Shown piece after piece: positions 10,313 through 20,750 of a stretch of 64,000 bases of DNA (position 1 is the first letter of the stretch; each line of letters opens with the position of its first letter). The notes beneath the pieces were generated by a model that searched no databases, was not told where the DNA came from, and saw only the letters and a list, made by a program, of their open reading frames with translations. The stretch covers positions 97,820,979 to 97,884,978 of the forward strand of contig OZ022501.1 in the NCBI GenBank assembly GCA_963989385.1, read 5' to 3'. The stretch is from Ctena decussata (lineage: Eukaryota; Mollusca; Bivalvia; Lucinida; Lucinidae). Position numbers and translations under genes: made by a program.

Positions 10313-11095
10313 GTCACATGACATGCTCAGACCAGCCTGGAACTATGACATGCTCAGACCTGTACAGGCACATGCCTTGCTCAGACCAGAATGGGCACAT
10401 GGCAAGCTCAGAGCAGCATGGGGCACATGACAAGCTCCTACCAGCATGGGCACATGACATGCTCACTGCCCAGCATGGGCACATGACAAGCTCATCACAG
10501 CATGGGTACTCAGACCAGCATTATCACATGACATGTTCAGACCAGCATGGGCATATGACATGCTCAGACCAGCATTGGCACATGACATGCTCAGACCAAA
10601 ATGGGTTTATGACTTGCTCAGCCCACTATGAAAATATAACCTGCTCAGACAAATATGGGCATATTATACTTGCTCTGACCAGCATGGGCACATGATATGC
10701 TCGAACTCCCACCTGTACATGAAATGCTCAGAACAGCATGAGCACATGATATACTCAGACCAACATAGTGCACATGACTTACTCAGACCTGCAAGGGCAT
10801 GGGACATGCTAAGACCAGAATGAGATGCCCAAACCATTTACAAGGTCACATGACATGATCAGACCAACATTGTCACATGACATGCTCACATCAGCATGTG
10901 GGCATAAAATGCTCAGACCAGCATGCTGATATTACGTGCTCACACCAGCATGTGGACAGGACATGCTAAGACCAGTATTGGAACAAGAGATGTGCAGACC
11001 AGCATTTGGGCATATGACATGCTCAGACTAGCATGGGAACAAGATATGCTCAGATCAGCGCTGGGACAAAACATACTCAGATCAGTAAGGGAGCA
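10313..11095. repeat. 27-bp minisatellite
   Basis: About 28 degenerate copies of a unit close to CACATGACATGCTCAGACCA then GCATGGG. The ORFs at 10318-10695 and 10923-11132 are simple readings of this repeat (Thr-Cys-Ser-Asp-Gln-His-Gly-like periodicity) and are not proposed as genes. Confidence 0.93.
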
Positions 11096-11419
11096 TGACT
11101 CACTGCACAGAACATTATGTTTAGTTTATTGAGAGTTGTCAGAGAAAAGCAGGATTCACCTTACTCCCTTGAGCAAAACTAAATGCAGATGCAAATTTTG
11201 GTGCCAACACTCAGTACTGCAGTGTTAAAATGTTATCATTGTATGGATGGCTGAGCCAAAAATACCTGTTTTGAGTATATTCTGAAATTTTACATGAAGT
11301 TCTTTATTTAAGGATATAAATTTTAAGGGTCAGTTCTTGCTCCTGTAACAATTAGATTTTGCTTACAAACTTTTGTTAAGCTTAAATTTACACTCTGATT
11401 TTGATTACGATGATTCCAA
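11096..11419. other. No gene or recognised element
   Basis: Unique sequence between the minisatellite and the retroposon tail. Confidence 0.5.
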
Positions 11420-11510
11420 GGTATGTTTAGCAGAACAGAACAGAACAGAACAGAACAGAACTTTATTGCTAAACATAAGACTCCGGCCCCTCTATGATGG
11501 CATGATGGCT
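11420..11510 (-). mobile_element. Retroposon 3' tail with (GTTCT)n
   Basis: On the - strand, AATAAA is followed at once by six GTTCT units (11432-11461 as AGAAC on +). A polyadenylation-like signal followed by a simple-repeat tail is typical of non-LTR or SINE 3' ends. The body further 5' is not recognised. Confidence 0.5.
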
Positions 11511-11889
11511 TAACCAAATGCCACCAGTATATTCCAATGGATATTTTGGGCTTTCAATACCAAAAATTTGAAATGTATTGACATATCTTGTGTCACCATT
11601 TTAATCTGTATTGACAAAAGGCTTGAGGGTTAGACCTATCGGGTCAACTTCTATTTACCTTGCTCTTGCTGTGTGGAGGTGCATAAGAGTCGCTTTTAAG
11701 ATTTAGACTGGAATGGGCTAGACTGGGATGAAAAAGACTAGCTACAGTGTCGTCCAAGTACCCTGGTAACTGTGCTCATCAAATTTGCTGGAGACTCAGG
11801 ATGATGGGGTATCTGGCATTTAAACCTAGTTAAAGACCTGAGCCATACCCAGTCTGAGAATATTTTCTTTCTAAATCTATATTGCTAAT

Positions 11890-12136
11890 AATTACAATGT
11901 ACCAGGTTGAGTGGTTAGACTGACTTGGTTTTGGTGCACAAAGCCGCGTTTTCAAACCTGCGCTTGGCCATCCGTCAACTGAAAAACTCTGTCACTTTCC
12001 CAGCAGTAAATGGGTACCAAAGGAAAAGGAAGCAAGGAGAAGGGTGGATTCTGTCTTTCATATGCTGTGCCCAAGATACAGTGTGTCTCTAACCCCCACT
12101 GTCTCTACAGCTATTTAAGCTATGGGAAACCATCAT
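11890..12136 (+). mobile_element. tRNA-derived SINE-2 copy, decayed
   Basis: The head GTTGAGTGGTTAGACTGAC resembles an A box, followed by a body with TTTCCCAGCAGTAAATGGGT, TATGCTGTGCCCAAGATACA and TAACCCCCACTG. The same body occurs in reverse at 17708-17993 with a clearer tRNA head. A further decayed fragment is near 41555-41700. Confidence 0.68.
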
Positions 12137-12734
12137 TAGAATCGTGATTGTGATGCACATGGATTGTCTATCATGTGCTTGGCCGACGAGACAACATACA
12201 TAACAGAAACTTTCACTGCTCTATGCATTACACACATGTATGAATTAATTAAAGGTTAGACATACAGAAATGACAACATATTAAAGCAATATTAATTGCT
12301 GAAAAGGCATGTCAGAACGAACTCAGTGATACCGTATAAATTGAAAATTGCAGGGCAGGCATACCTGAGCAAACAGTTTATAGACACTAAGCAGTCTGAT
12401 CAAGGTCTGCACTGTTTGTCAGTCAATTAAAAATTTCGTATACCACCTCATGGTTGCCAAATGAACTTTTCCAAACTGAAAACTGGGGAAAGTTCACTAC
12501 AGAAATACAGTCATAATGTAGGTAGAAGAGATAGTCAAGATGTCCCAAAACAACAGGTTACTATGGTAACAATAAAACTGCGCCGCATGCACTTTCATGG
12601 TGGGCTGATGCATGTTCAATGTGGGTGGGAAATGTCAACATGCAGGCATACCAAATCAAGTAAGATGGCAGATACCACACACCTGAACCATGCACCAAGA
12701 CAGGCCTGCACTCCATCCTGCAGCTCAAATGCCA
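12137..12734. other. Unique sequence with one MITE-F fragment
   Basis: Holds a partial MITE-F hairpin at 12371-12421. The 110-codon ORF from 12461 runs into the MITE-A core and has no recognisable domain, so it is not called as a gene. Confidence 0.5.
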
Positions 12735-12880
12735 TAGAACGGGATAATTCTCCAGAGTTCTCTATAAAGACATATGATGTGACCCCTCATTAGAACTGTC
12801 TCACTGAGACAGTTCTAATGAGGGGGTCACAATTTATGCTTTTGTTGCGAGATAAGAAAATTATCTCAGAACGAGACCAA
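12735..12880. mobile_element. MITE-A copy, diverged arms
   Basis: The core 12771-12838 is a near-perfect dyad built on GACCCCTCATTAGAACTGTC, with CATATGATGT at its edge. The outer arms are diverged and the terminal GAGCTCTAGATAAGA is not clear. Confidence 0.72.
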
Positions 12881-12899
12881 AAATCTCAATTTATCTCGT

Positions 12900-13090
12900 G
12901 GAGCCCCGGGAGGTAGCTCAGTGTTAACCTGCTGACCTAGTGGTCCCGCGTCCGATATCTTTTCAAATGTAAATGCTGTTCCATAGCACACAGCATTTTA
13001 TTATCGTCCTCCCATTGTCCTGATATGACTAAAATACTGTTGAAAAGGACATAAAGTTGCAAGACTTAGTCATCCATCTGTCCGTTCAAT
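12900..13090 (+). mobile_element. Possible decayed tRNA-derived SINE
   Basis: GGTAGCTCAGTGTTAACC looks like an A box. The body has TGATATGACTAAAATACTGT then TGAAAAGGACATAAA, a motif that recurs in weaker form near 5045, 25210 and 56940. The B box is poor. Confidence 0.4.
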
Positions 13091-13393
13091 TTATGTGGAG
13101 CTCTGTGCAGCCTGATCAGAATATGATTGTTTGCTCATATGGACAGAAAGATAAGGCTGATATAAGTGGATGATCCTTAGGTAAGTGTACTCTGTCTTGA
13201 TTAGCAATATGAAATCAATTTCCGATGAAGTGACTGACACAGTCTGACATTCAGATGCTGAATCATGGTCACTGCCCACTACTATTATTTAAACAATCAA
13301 AACTAAAATTTCACAAGAATTCTCAGGATGGGAGCATCTCAACTGTCTGCCCAATGACACAAAACTAATGCCATAAAGTTTATGCCATCACCA

Positions 13394-13723
13394 AGGTTTT
13401 CCCTCGGCCTGATATCTAAGGAGTTTTTGGGACCCACATACAAATGTTTTAAGAGTCCAATGCCAAAAGTAAAGGGTCCAGTACTCTGAGAAACGTTATA
13501 AATTGTCCAAATCAAATATCAGAATTTCATAAATACTTTATTTTGAAAATCATTACTTTGTGTTCTGCCAAGAATAATATAATTTTTATAAGAACTCATC
13601 ACTTTCAGTTGGGACTTGGACTTTGTTTTGAGAGTCCCAGTGGATGCACAGATTTTTTTCTGGGAGTTCCAGACACCATTTTGGGGGTCTGAGACTCTCA
13701 ATTTTGAGTCTGGGAAAACCCTG
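13394..13723. mobile_element. hAT-type MITE, 330 bp
   Basis: Inverted ends AGGTTTTCCC and GGGAAAACCCTG, flanked by the identical 8-bp direct repeat CATCACCA (13386-13393 and 13724-13731). Eight-bp duplications with short CAGGG-type ends are characteristic of the hAT superfamily. The interior is AT-rich and non-coding. Confidence 0.7.
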
Positions 13724-13810
13724 CATCACCAATGTGCACAATGCCAAAAAAGTGATACTTTTGTATGTCTCACTTCTGCTTGTATAAATTGCAGCTGAGA
13801 CAAGAAAAGG

Positions 13811-14006
13811 ACTTTAAAAAGCAGACGACAAAATTTACGTCTGCAAAAATTTAAAAAATGCCTTGTCCAAGATTTTTTATATTGAGAATTCAAAGACTAG
13901 AAGGCAAACAGTGTAGATCTAGATGAGGTGGCTCATTATGATCTACATCAGGATCTACGCTGTTTGCAAATTTTGCTAATTGCGTCACTGGGGCATAAAG
14001 AGTTAA
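13811..14006 (-). mobile_element. MITE-C copy, one end lost
   Basis: Shares GCAGACGACAAAATTTACGT, TATTGAGAATTCAAAGACTA and the GGCTCATTATGA core. The right end AAAGAGTTAA is intact; the left TTAACTCTTT is missing. One arm of the central dyad is shortened. Confidence 0.82.
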
Positions 14007-14385
14007 ATAGTCTGCTACACACAAGGAACTTTATTATATACCTATCAATGATATATACACCCTTTGAACTGCCTGTTTTCTGGCCATCTGATACAGAAAG
14101 CCGTATCAAACTGACTTTTTCTGAATCCATATCACTATCCCTTAAAACGAGGCTATGTCTGAGTTCCAGCTTCAGGGGCATCATTCATTAACAGACATAG
14201 TAGAAACAAGAACCAGAGAAATGGAACTAGTGATGTAACGTCAACAAACATAGGGCGTGCCACAAGAGCTCGTCTCATGACTAGCTTATTGACATACCTC
14301 TGCCTTGCAGACTCAACTCTGGGTCAATGCATTAGCGCTGGCAAGTATGAATAGTTGACTGTTCCCTTAGGTATACAATAAACAA

Positions 14386-14548
14386 ATTATTATAATAGTA
14401 ACTTGGTCTGGCATACTGTATCACATCCTGTGGATGAGTTCAATCCATCGGATCACCCTCGACGCAAGCGTCCCGGGTGATCCGATGGTATGAGCTCATC
14501 TGCTCGACGTGATACAGTATGCCAGATCACGTAACTATTATAATAATG
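14386..14548. mobile_element. Foldback MITE, 163 bp
   Basis: Inverted arms of about 39 bp: ATTATTATAATAGTAACTTG then GTCTGGCATACTGTATCAC, mirrored at the right end. An inner dyad (CATCGGATCACC against GGTGATCCGATG) forms a second stem. Single copy in this window. Confidence 0.82.
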
Positions 14549-15047
14549 TGAATATATTGTACTGTCAGCTCCAAGAAAATACCTAGTTTGGGGAAGTTCC
14601 CCAAAAGTGACCCTGAATAACAGCTGTAGGTGAGGTAACTGGACAAATACACAAATGGAAGGAAGGACATCCTCCTGACAATGTGTCCCACTCAGAAAAA
14701 TGTAATAAGGGACCGACCATTTGATATTCTGGGGGGGGCCTGGTATTCTTGATGGAGACACAACATTTTATTTCACTGGTCTCTGGAAACAATTTCTTTT
14801 TTTTTCACCTTGTGGGAGCTAATTTATTTTTTTTACAAACTAACTCAAACAGGTTATTTTTTTTTTTGTAATTTTATATTGCCCTCGTGAAGTGACCTGG
14901 CAGGGCGGAGCTAGCGTTATGGATCAGTGCATTGTCAAACAGGTAATTCCTATTTTCGCCAACAGTCGGAAAAATATCCGTACGACTTTGTTAATCCTCG
15001 CCTTTCTTGATATAAGTAATAACAGTATTTTAACTAAATCATGTACA

Positions 15048-15168
15048 AAGCGTTGTGGTGTAGTGTATCTGTAGTCGGATTGCAAAGACACTCAGTGCTA
15101 CGATCTAGGACACGCAGTGCTACGATATAGGGTTCAAATCTAGGATGAGAATAAACTTTTTTTTTTCT
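15048..15168 (+). other. tRNA-like Pol III module 1 inside the inner element
   Basis: TGGTGTAGTGTA resembles an A box and GGGTTCAAATCTAGG (about 15130-15144) a B box, followed by a nine-T run (about 15158-15168), the usual Pol III terminator. A CAGTGCTACGATMTAGG segment is duplicated between the boxes, which lengthens their spacing. It is not a foldable functional tRNA as read. It faces module 2. Confidence 0.45.
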
Positions 15169-15563
15169 CTCATTGTTTTTGTTTTTATTTTCAAACTTTA
15201 TTTTCATTTCATATTTATTTGTTTTAATCATTTCATTTTAGGAGAAAAGATATTTCCAGTAATTTCTTTCGCTCGAGATAATTCAAAGGGTTAGAGTTCG
15301 ACATGTCTGCATTTGTAGACACCCTGAAACTTAAAAGTGATTATTTATTCACTCATCGTTTGCTCGTGCATGCATATCACTTTTCTCGAGTATAAAATAC
15401 CACTATCTACCAAATGCTCTCGTACATATTTCTGGGCATAATCAGACAAACAAAACCTCTGAAGATTTTCCTTTTTTATCATGAGCATAAAGTATATGGA
15501 GTAATCAAAACAAACGGAAATTTCTATCAGGCAAAATAATCATTTGTGAACTGAAAACTTAAA

Positions 15564-15690
15564 AAGAAAGAATAAAAAAACTTTCTAATTTTAGGTATAT
15601 TCGAACCTTGGACCCTTATAAGATACAAAAAAAGGTTAGAACGTCTAGCACAGGTCCAATACACCAACGAGTCTTTACTCATTTGTGAGA
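15564..15690 (-). other. tRNA-like Pol III module 2 inside the inner element
   Basis: On the - strand, TTGGTGTATTGGACCTG is A-box-like and AAGGTTCGAATATACC B-box-like, followed by GTTTTTTTATTC. It points toward module 1 across about 400 bp, so the two modules are convergent. It has the same tRNA-like layout without the internal duplication. Confidence 0.45.
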
Positions 15691-16934
15691 TATAGCTAAC
15701 AGTTATAATTCATGCATAATACGCAATGATTAACGAATACTTACGAATATCTTTCCGATTGGTTACGGAAATGTTGCTTTACCTATTTCATAATGCATTG
15801 AACCAAATCGATAGCTCCGCCCTGCCAGGTCACTTCACGTGGGCAATAGCTGAACTATCAGATCCTTGTTTACTTGACCTTAATATCCTTTTATTTTACC
15901 CACATCAGTATTTTTTACACCTTTTTTTCTCACAAAAAGAACATGGTGCTGTCTTTAACCAGGCCAAGGGCATGGCTTAGCTTGCTTTTGCAAACCATTG
16001 CCTGGAGCATGTTACTCTTTTCTTCTAAGGTACAGATACAAACATCCCTGTATGAGTTTGGCAAAAAATTAGGCCTTAAATTAGGGATATTTTGGCCAAA
16101 ATTTTGGGCTATTTTGGCATAGTTTTAGGGCTAACATTAGGAATTTAAGGTTTTTTTTTCTACCCCAATATATGCCAAAACATGCTTTATTTGTACTTTA
16201 GAAAGTTTGATAAATACTTACATGATAGAGTCACATTACTTACATGATAGAGTCACTTTATACATGAATGGCAATTAATAAAATGGCTGAAACTTATGTG
16301 CAAAGAAGTTAAGAAAGGGGGGTCTGGGGGGCGCAGCCCCCCAGAAGCTAAAGCAATTTCCCAATTTCAATGGCAATTTTAAGACTGGAAACAATAGAGA
16401 TAAAACTAGGAATGATGATTGAAATAAGGGTTTTTATATTAGGACTTTTGCCTTTTAGAGTGTTTATTTCGCCATAATGGTTTTGTCTCCCATAAGCTAG
16501 TGACTCTTTTGCAATTCAGTTTTAGTGGAAACATTTACTTAGTAAAGTGGCAGATCAGAAATACATGTATGTGAATGTTGTATAGGATGTTTTTGTAAAT
16601 GTATGCACATGCGGGCCCGCTGGTGTAAACCAATTGTAGATAATATTAAAATATTACTATAAATATAGGGGTCTGGGGGGCGCAGCCCCCCAGAAGCCAG
16701 AGACAATATAAAAACTGAATTCCAATGGAATTATCTGCAGACTATATTTTTTTTTTTTGAAATTTTGGGTGGAGACAGGTTATTTTTTTCTCTTACTTTT
16801 GAGGCCAGATTATTTTTTTTGGCCCCCTCATGAGCCAGGTTATTTTTTTCTTGCATATCCAGAAACAGGAAATTTTTTTGATAAATATACCAGGCCCCCC
16901 CCCAGAATATCAAATGGTCGGTCCCTAAAGGGCA

Positions 16935-17125
16935 TTATGTATTTCATGGACTGGACTTGGACTCTGGACTTTGGACTGTGTAAAACCTGGACTCTGGACT
17001 TTGGACTTTGGACTATGTAAAACCTGGACTTTGGACTCTGGACTTTGGACTATGTAAAACCTGGACTTTGGACTCTGGACTTTGGACTATGTAAAACCTG
17101 GACTTTGGACTCTGGACTTTGAAGT
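16935..17125 (+). repeat. CTGGACTTTGGACT minisatellite
   Basis: Units of about 37 bp: GTAAAACCTGGACTTTGGAC, then TCTGGACTTTGGACTAT. The array starts just outside the Harbinger element. The same array, inverted, is at 22447-22640. Confidence 0.93.
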
Positions 17126-17353
17126 CTTTTGAACTCGTTAAAATCTCCCAATGCATGGAGCTATTGTGACAGTTTTGTTTCAGTATATTGTAATGGCTGA
17201 TAGCCATATACTTGGCACTCAGAATGTCAACATTGTTTTACTGGACATAAGTGATCATAAAAAGCTGCTCTGTGTGAGATAAAAGCCCTAAATCGTTCAC
17301 CTGATTTGATACATATGATGATCCATCACTTCTGAGTTAATGAGATTATGTGA

Positions 17354-17624
17354 TTGATTGATTGATTTATTGCTTAACGTCCACGGTAAACAACTATGGT
17401 CATGTCGGGACGGTCAGTTAACCTAACCACACTATTCCTGGGCAGGCTTAGACCTCCTAAGCGGTTAACCAGTACTAAGTGCACATACTTTCGCCAGTAA
17501 CTGACAACTGCCCTTCTTGAATCAGCGGAAGGAGAAACGAAAGTATGTGGCCAGACCGGGTTTCGAACCCAGGACCTCTGACTTATGAGTCAGGTGCCCT
17601 ACTGATTGCGCGACGTGGCCCGGC
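17354..17624 (-). mobile_element. tRNA-derived SINE-1, full length
   Basis: On the - strand it begins GCCGGGCCACGTCGCGCAAT, with a tRNA-like head and B box GGTTCGAAACCC, then a conserved body (GAAGGGCAGTTGTCAGTTAC) and an (ATCA)n tail. It is flanked by TGAGATTATGTGA (17341-17353) and TGAGAGTATGTGA (17625-17637), a 13-bp target duplication with one mismatch. It disrupts a dispersed repeat seen uninterrupted near 20660-20745. Confidence 0.93.
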
Positions 17625-17707
17625 TGAGAGTATGTGAGCATGCAGCGATCTTGGATCAAGGCTTATAAGGGTAGCCATAGTTAAAGCTTAATGGGGAGGT
17701 AACTAAA

Positions 17708-17993
17708 AGGTAAAGTAAAGGTTTCCCATAACCTAATAGCCGTAGGGGCAGTGGGGGTTAGAGACCCATTGTATCTTGGGCACAGCTGATGAAAGGCGGA
17801 GCCCATCTCTTTCCTTTCGCTGCCTTATCCTTCCCTGATTCGAAAAAGGTACCCATTTACTGCTAGGTTGACAGAGAGAGTTTTCCAGTCGTCAGATGGC
17901 AAAGGTGAGCCGCGAACTCACGACCTTCAGGTGACTTCCTGCACCATAACCGAGTCACTCTAACCTCTCGACTACAACGCCTCTCTAACAATC
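17708..17993 (-). mobile_element. tRNA-derived SINE-2
   Basis: On the - strand the head reads GCGTTGTAGTCGAGAGGTTA (A box TAGTCGAGAGG) and GGTCGTGAGTTCGCGG (degenerate B box), followed by the body shared with 11890-12136: CAGTAAATGGGTACC, GCTGTGCCCAAGATACAATG, TAACCCCCACTGCC. The 3' end is AAACCTTTACTTTACC. Confidence 0.82.
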
Positions 17994-18017
17994 ACATTAA
18001 TAAATATGAGGCATAGT

Positions 18018-19112
18018 TTCTTTATGCCCCCGTGACGATAGTCAGGGGGCATTAAGATTTGCCCCTGTCAGTCTGTCCGTCCATCTGTCTGTTCGTCACG
18101 CTTTATAGTATAGACTTTGTGTAATCAACTCCTCCAACAGTTTTCAATGGATGTTTTAACTTTGCATACATGTTGTGGACATATTGAAGATGTGCATGTG
18201 GATTTTTGATGGAGTTAAAATTTATTTTGACAGAATTACGGCCTTTTGAACTTAGTCATTTTAGGCAAATTTTCGTAGTGTAGGGCATAGAGTTTGTGTA
18301 ATCAACTTCTACCACAGTTTTCAATGGATCTTTTGCACACTTTGCATACATGTTTGGGACATATTGAAGATGTGCATGTGGGTTTTTGTTGGACCTCGAA
18401 TTAATTTTGACAGAATTACGGCCTTTTGAACTTAGTCATTTTTGGCAAATTTTTTCCTTGTAGGGTATAGAGTTTTGTGTAATCAACTCCTCTCACAGTT
18501 TTCAATGGATCTTTTTCAAACCTTGCATACATGCTGCGAATGTATTGAAGATGTGCATGTGGGTTTTTGTTGGACCTAGATTTAATGTTGACAAAATAAC
18601 GGCCTTTTGAACTTAGTCGTTCTAGGGAAATTTTTGCATTGTAGGGTATGGAGTTTGTGTTATCAACTTACTCCACAGTTTTCAGTGGATCTTTTTCAAA
18701 CCTTGCATACATGCTGTGAATGTATTGAAGATGTGCATGTGGGTTTTTGTTGGACCTAGATTTAATGTTGACAAAATAACGGCCTTTTGAACTTAGTCGT
18801 TCTAGGGAAATTTTTGCATTGTAGAGTATGGAGTTTGTGTTATCAACCTACTCCACAGTTTTCAGTGGATCTTTTTCAAACCTTGTCTACATATTGTGGA
18901 CATATTTGAAGATATGCATGAGGCATTTTGATAGATCTACAATTAATTTTGACACAATTACAGCCTTTTTAGCTTAGACATTTTGGACAATTTTATTCAT
19001 GGTAGGGTATGATTTCAATGGATTCTTTGTAGGTGCTTTATGGATGTACACGTCATGAAACAGGCGCTGCAAGGGGGCATCATTAGTGTCTTACGGACAC
19101 AATTTTCTAGTT
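18018..19112 (-). mobile_element. HINE/pearl-like element (HINE-C)
   Basis: Reverse-oriented relative of HINE-B. On the - strand it begins ACTAGAAAATTGTGTCCGTA with hairpin GTGTCCGTAAGACAC, then about five units of roughly 180 bp with AATGACTAAGTTCAAAAGGC. It ends in a CAGACAGATGG-type microsatellite and the CGTGACGATAG/GTCAGGGGGC hairpin at about 18023-18050. Two central units (near 18540-18900) are almost identical. Confidence 0.85.
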
Positions 19113-19272
19113 TATGGGTAAGAATGGATTGGATTGGAAAGGAGGAGAAACTCATGACAAAACAACGTCATTGACGTGTGGCACTTGTCGTTACCATGCC
19201 TCCTGTCTATCTCGATATCTCGATTACTTTGCACGATATTTTTATGACATTTTCAGACTTTAACTCAAATAC

Positions 19273-19622
19273 CGTATTAAGCCTATTAAATGCCCTCGCC
19301 AGGGGCGTTGCATTTTACAAAAGGGGGCATAAAATATAGTAATTCAGTCAATGCCAAAATACTTCTTAAAAACAGTATTAAGACGAATGGGTATGCTTTC
19401 AGAGGAAGCAACTCTGTTTTTGTCTCCCTTCTACACAGGGGTCAACTCTTAAAGGAAAGAATTTACTCCTCTAGGAGCAAATACTTTTCTTTAAGCGTTG
19501 ACCACGTGTCAAAAAACTACCTCATCCAGAACAACAAACAGAAATGGCAAGTTAATATAATAGCATTTTTCGGAAAAGGGGCGGGCGGCGTTTCTTGAAG
19601 CAGGGGCGTTTATTGGGTAGAT
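19273..19622. mobile_element. Decayed MITE with MITE-H inside it
   Basis: The outer ends, TATTAAGCCTATTAAATGCC and the complement of GGGGCGTTTATTGGGTAGAT, are imperfect inverted repeats. At about 19400-19505 lies a MITE-H core: AGGAAGCAACTCT, GTCAACTCTTAAAGGAAAG and AGGAGCAAATAC. The 102-codon ORF spanning them is composite repeat sequence. Confidence 0.5.
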
Positions 19623-20340
19623 TAAGCTACTTGGATATGAAATTCTGTAGCTTTCAATTTCATAGCTTCATTGACATTTCTTCTGGATCAACCCTCGTAG
19701 TTATCAGTTATCGTAATTAGCTAAGAATCCATTTCATTATGCAGGGCATCTTAACTGTAATACTGGTATTCCCAGGCTATCTTATCAACACTTCAAAATA
19801 GTCTCAGTTACTGCTACTGTGTGCTATAGATTTGGTCTTAGAATTGTTGCATTGAATAAATGCAATAAAATGGATTGAAAACCAGATGAGCCATAAATAT
19901 ATAGCCTAATCAGGACACTGTTGACATATCTTATAACATTTTACAGTAAGTTGTCGGCTGTGATAAAGTCCAGATATGCTGAAACAAAACAGTTCTCAGG
20001 CACCGGTGATGAAAGGGGCCGTGTGTGGGAGGTCATAAATTACTAGTAATAGTCTAATCAGGACAATGTTGATACATCTTATTCATGTAATACCTTACAG
20101 TGCTGTAAAAATTGTAAAACTGGGACACCTAAAATAATTACTGCTATTGTCCTAAAATGGACAAGTTTGGTTTACAATGCAGTTATGCAGCCAAAACTGC
20201 AGATGGGGTGGCAAACTGTGTAGACCCTTAAAAGACTGATCTGGGTTTGCACTGTATGCTCACACATACACTTGTCCCCATACTCAGATTTTTACGGTAA
20301 GTTGTCTGCTGTGGTTGTCCCAGAGGGGCTAAAAATTTCA
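19623..20340. other. Mostly unique sequence
   Basis: Contains two related segments (near 19905 and 20050) with CTAATCAGGACA and TTGA.ATATCTTAT, and a MITE-F fragment at 20212-20264. No gene is seen. Confidence 0.45.
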
Positions 20341-20344
20341 TTTT

Positions 20345-20420
20345 TCGTCTCATCTGAGCTGAAGGCTCCATGGTAGGGTAGGGGTGGGATGGGGGTGGGG
20401 TGGGGGGAGGGGGCAGGGGG
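20345..20420. repeat. G-rich tract
   Basis: GGGTAGGGGTGGGATGGGGG and continuing G blocks. Such tracts can form G-quadruplexes, but nothing shows a function here. Confidence 0.6.
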
Positions 20421-20654
20421 AGGCACATTTAATTAACTTTGCTTCCCTTTGCATGAGGGGTCGGGGAGACACATTTAGTTAAATTTGCTTCCTTTTGCAT
20501 TTATATGCAACAATGCTTAAGCATTAGATTGCAGTCTACTGAATAAAAGTTGGTAGATATTGTCAGTAGCAGAGGTCAAGATCATTTAAATTTTTTCCTT
20601 CGAAGCCACTGTACCTGAAGGGCTGTGATAACATGACCAAAATGGATTAGGTAT

Positions 20655-20750
20655 AGCAAAGTCTTGGCCCAAGATCGCTGCATGCTCATATATTCTCATT
20701 AATTCGGAGCAGTGCATTCAGGTGAGCGATTTAGTGCTTCATGACCCTCT
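20655..20750 (-). repeat. Dispersed repeat, uninterrupted copy
   Basis: The complement reads CACTAAATCGCTCACCTGAA, then TTAATGAGAATATATGAGCA and TGCAGCGATCTTGG. It matches the sequence flanking SINE-1 at 17280-17353 and 17638-17665, but without the SINE. Confidence 0.75.

Larger units (their letters stand above)
14879..15846 (+). mobile_element. 968-bp TIR element nested in the Harbinger element
   Basis: Inverted ends of about 37 bp starting TTGCCCTCGTGAAGTGACCT then GGCAGGGCGGAGCTA, flanked by TA on each side (14877-14878 and 15847-15848). A TA duplication suggests a Tc1/mariner-like mechanism. No transposase is visible. The same insertion sits at the same place in the second Harbinger copy, so it was in place before the composite was copied. 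Confidence 0.85.
14709..16925 (+). mobile_element. PIF/Harbinger-type non-autonomous transposon, composite
   Basis: Terminal inverted repeats of about 39 bp begin GGGACCGACCATTTGATATT and continue through a G run. The element is flanked by TAA on both sides (14706-14708 and 16926-16928). A TWA 3-bp duplication with GGG-type ends is the mark of PIF/Harbinger. No transposase is encoded; the small ORFs are conserved only because the two window copies are nearly identical. It contains a complete inner TIR element (14879-15846) and two GGGGGGCGCAGCCCCCC hairpins near 16325 and 16676. The second copy is at 27834-30048. Confidence 0.88.

Noticed and set aside
10318..10695. 125-codon ORF with periodic Thr-Cys-Ser-Asp pattern
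   Set aside because: It is a direct reading of the 27-bp minisatellite (27 is a multiple of three, so frames stay open). No start context, splice sites or non-repeat sequence.
12461..12793. 110-codon ORF
   Set aside because: Ends inside the MITE-A core, has no recognisable domain and no splice-site context.
15726..16122. Overlapping 84- and 82-codon ORFs conserved in both Harbinger copies (also 28635-29031)
   Set aside because: The two copies are nearly identical overall, so conservation is not evidence of selection. The ORFs cross the boundary of the inner element and contain no transposase motif.
16757..17020. 87-codon ORF spanning the Harbinger end and minisatellite
   Set aside because: It crosses an element boundary and reads a repeat (Trp-Thr-Leu-Asp-Phe-Gly).
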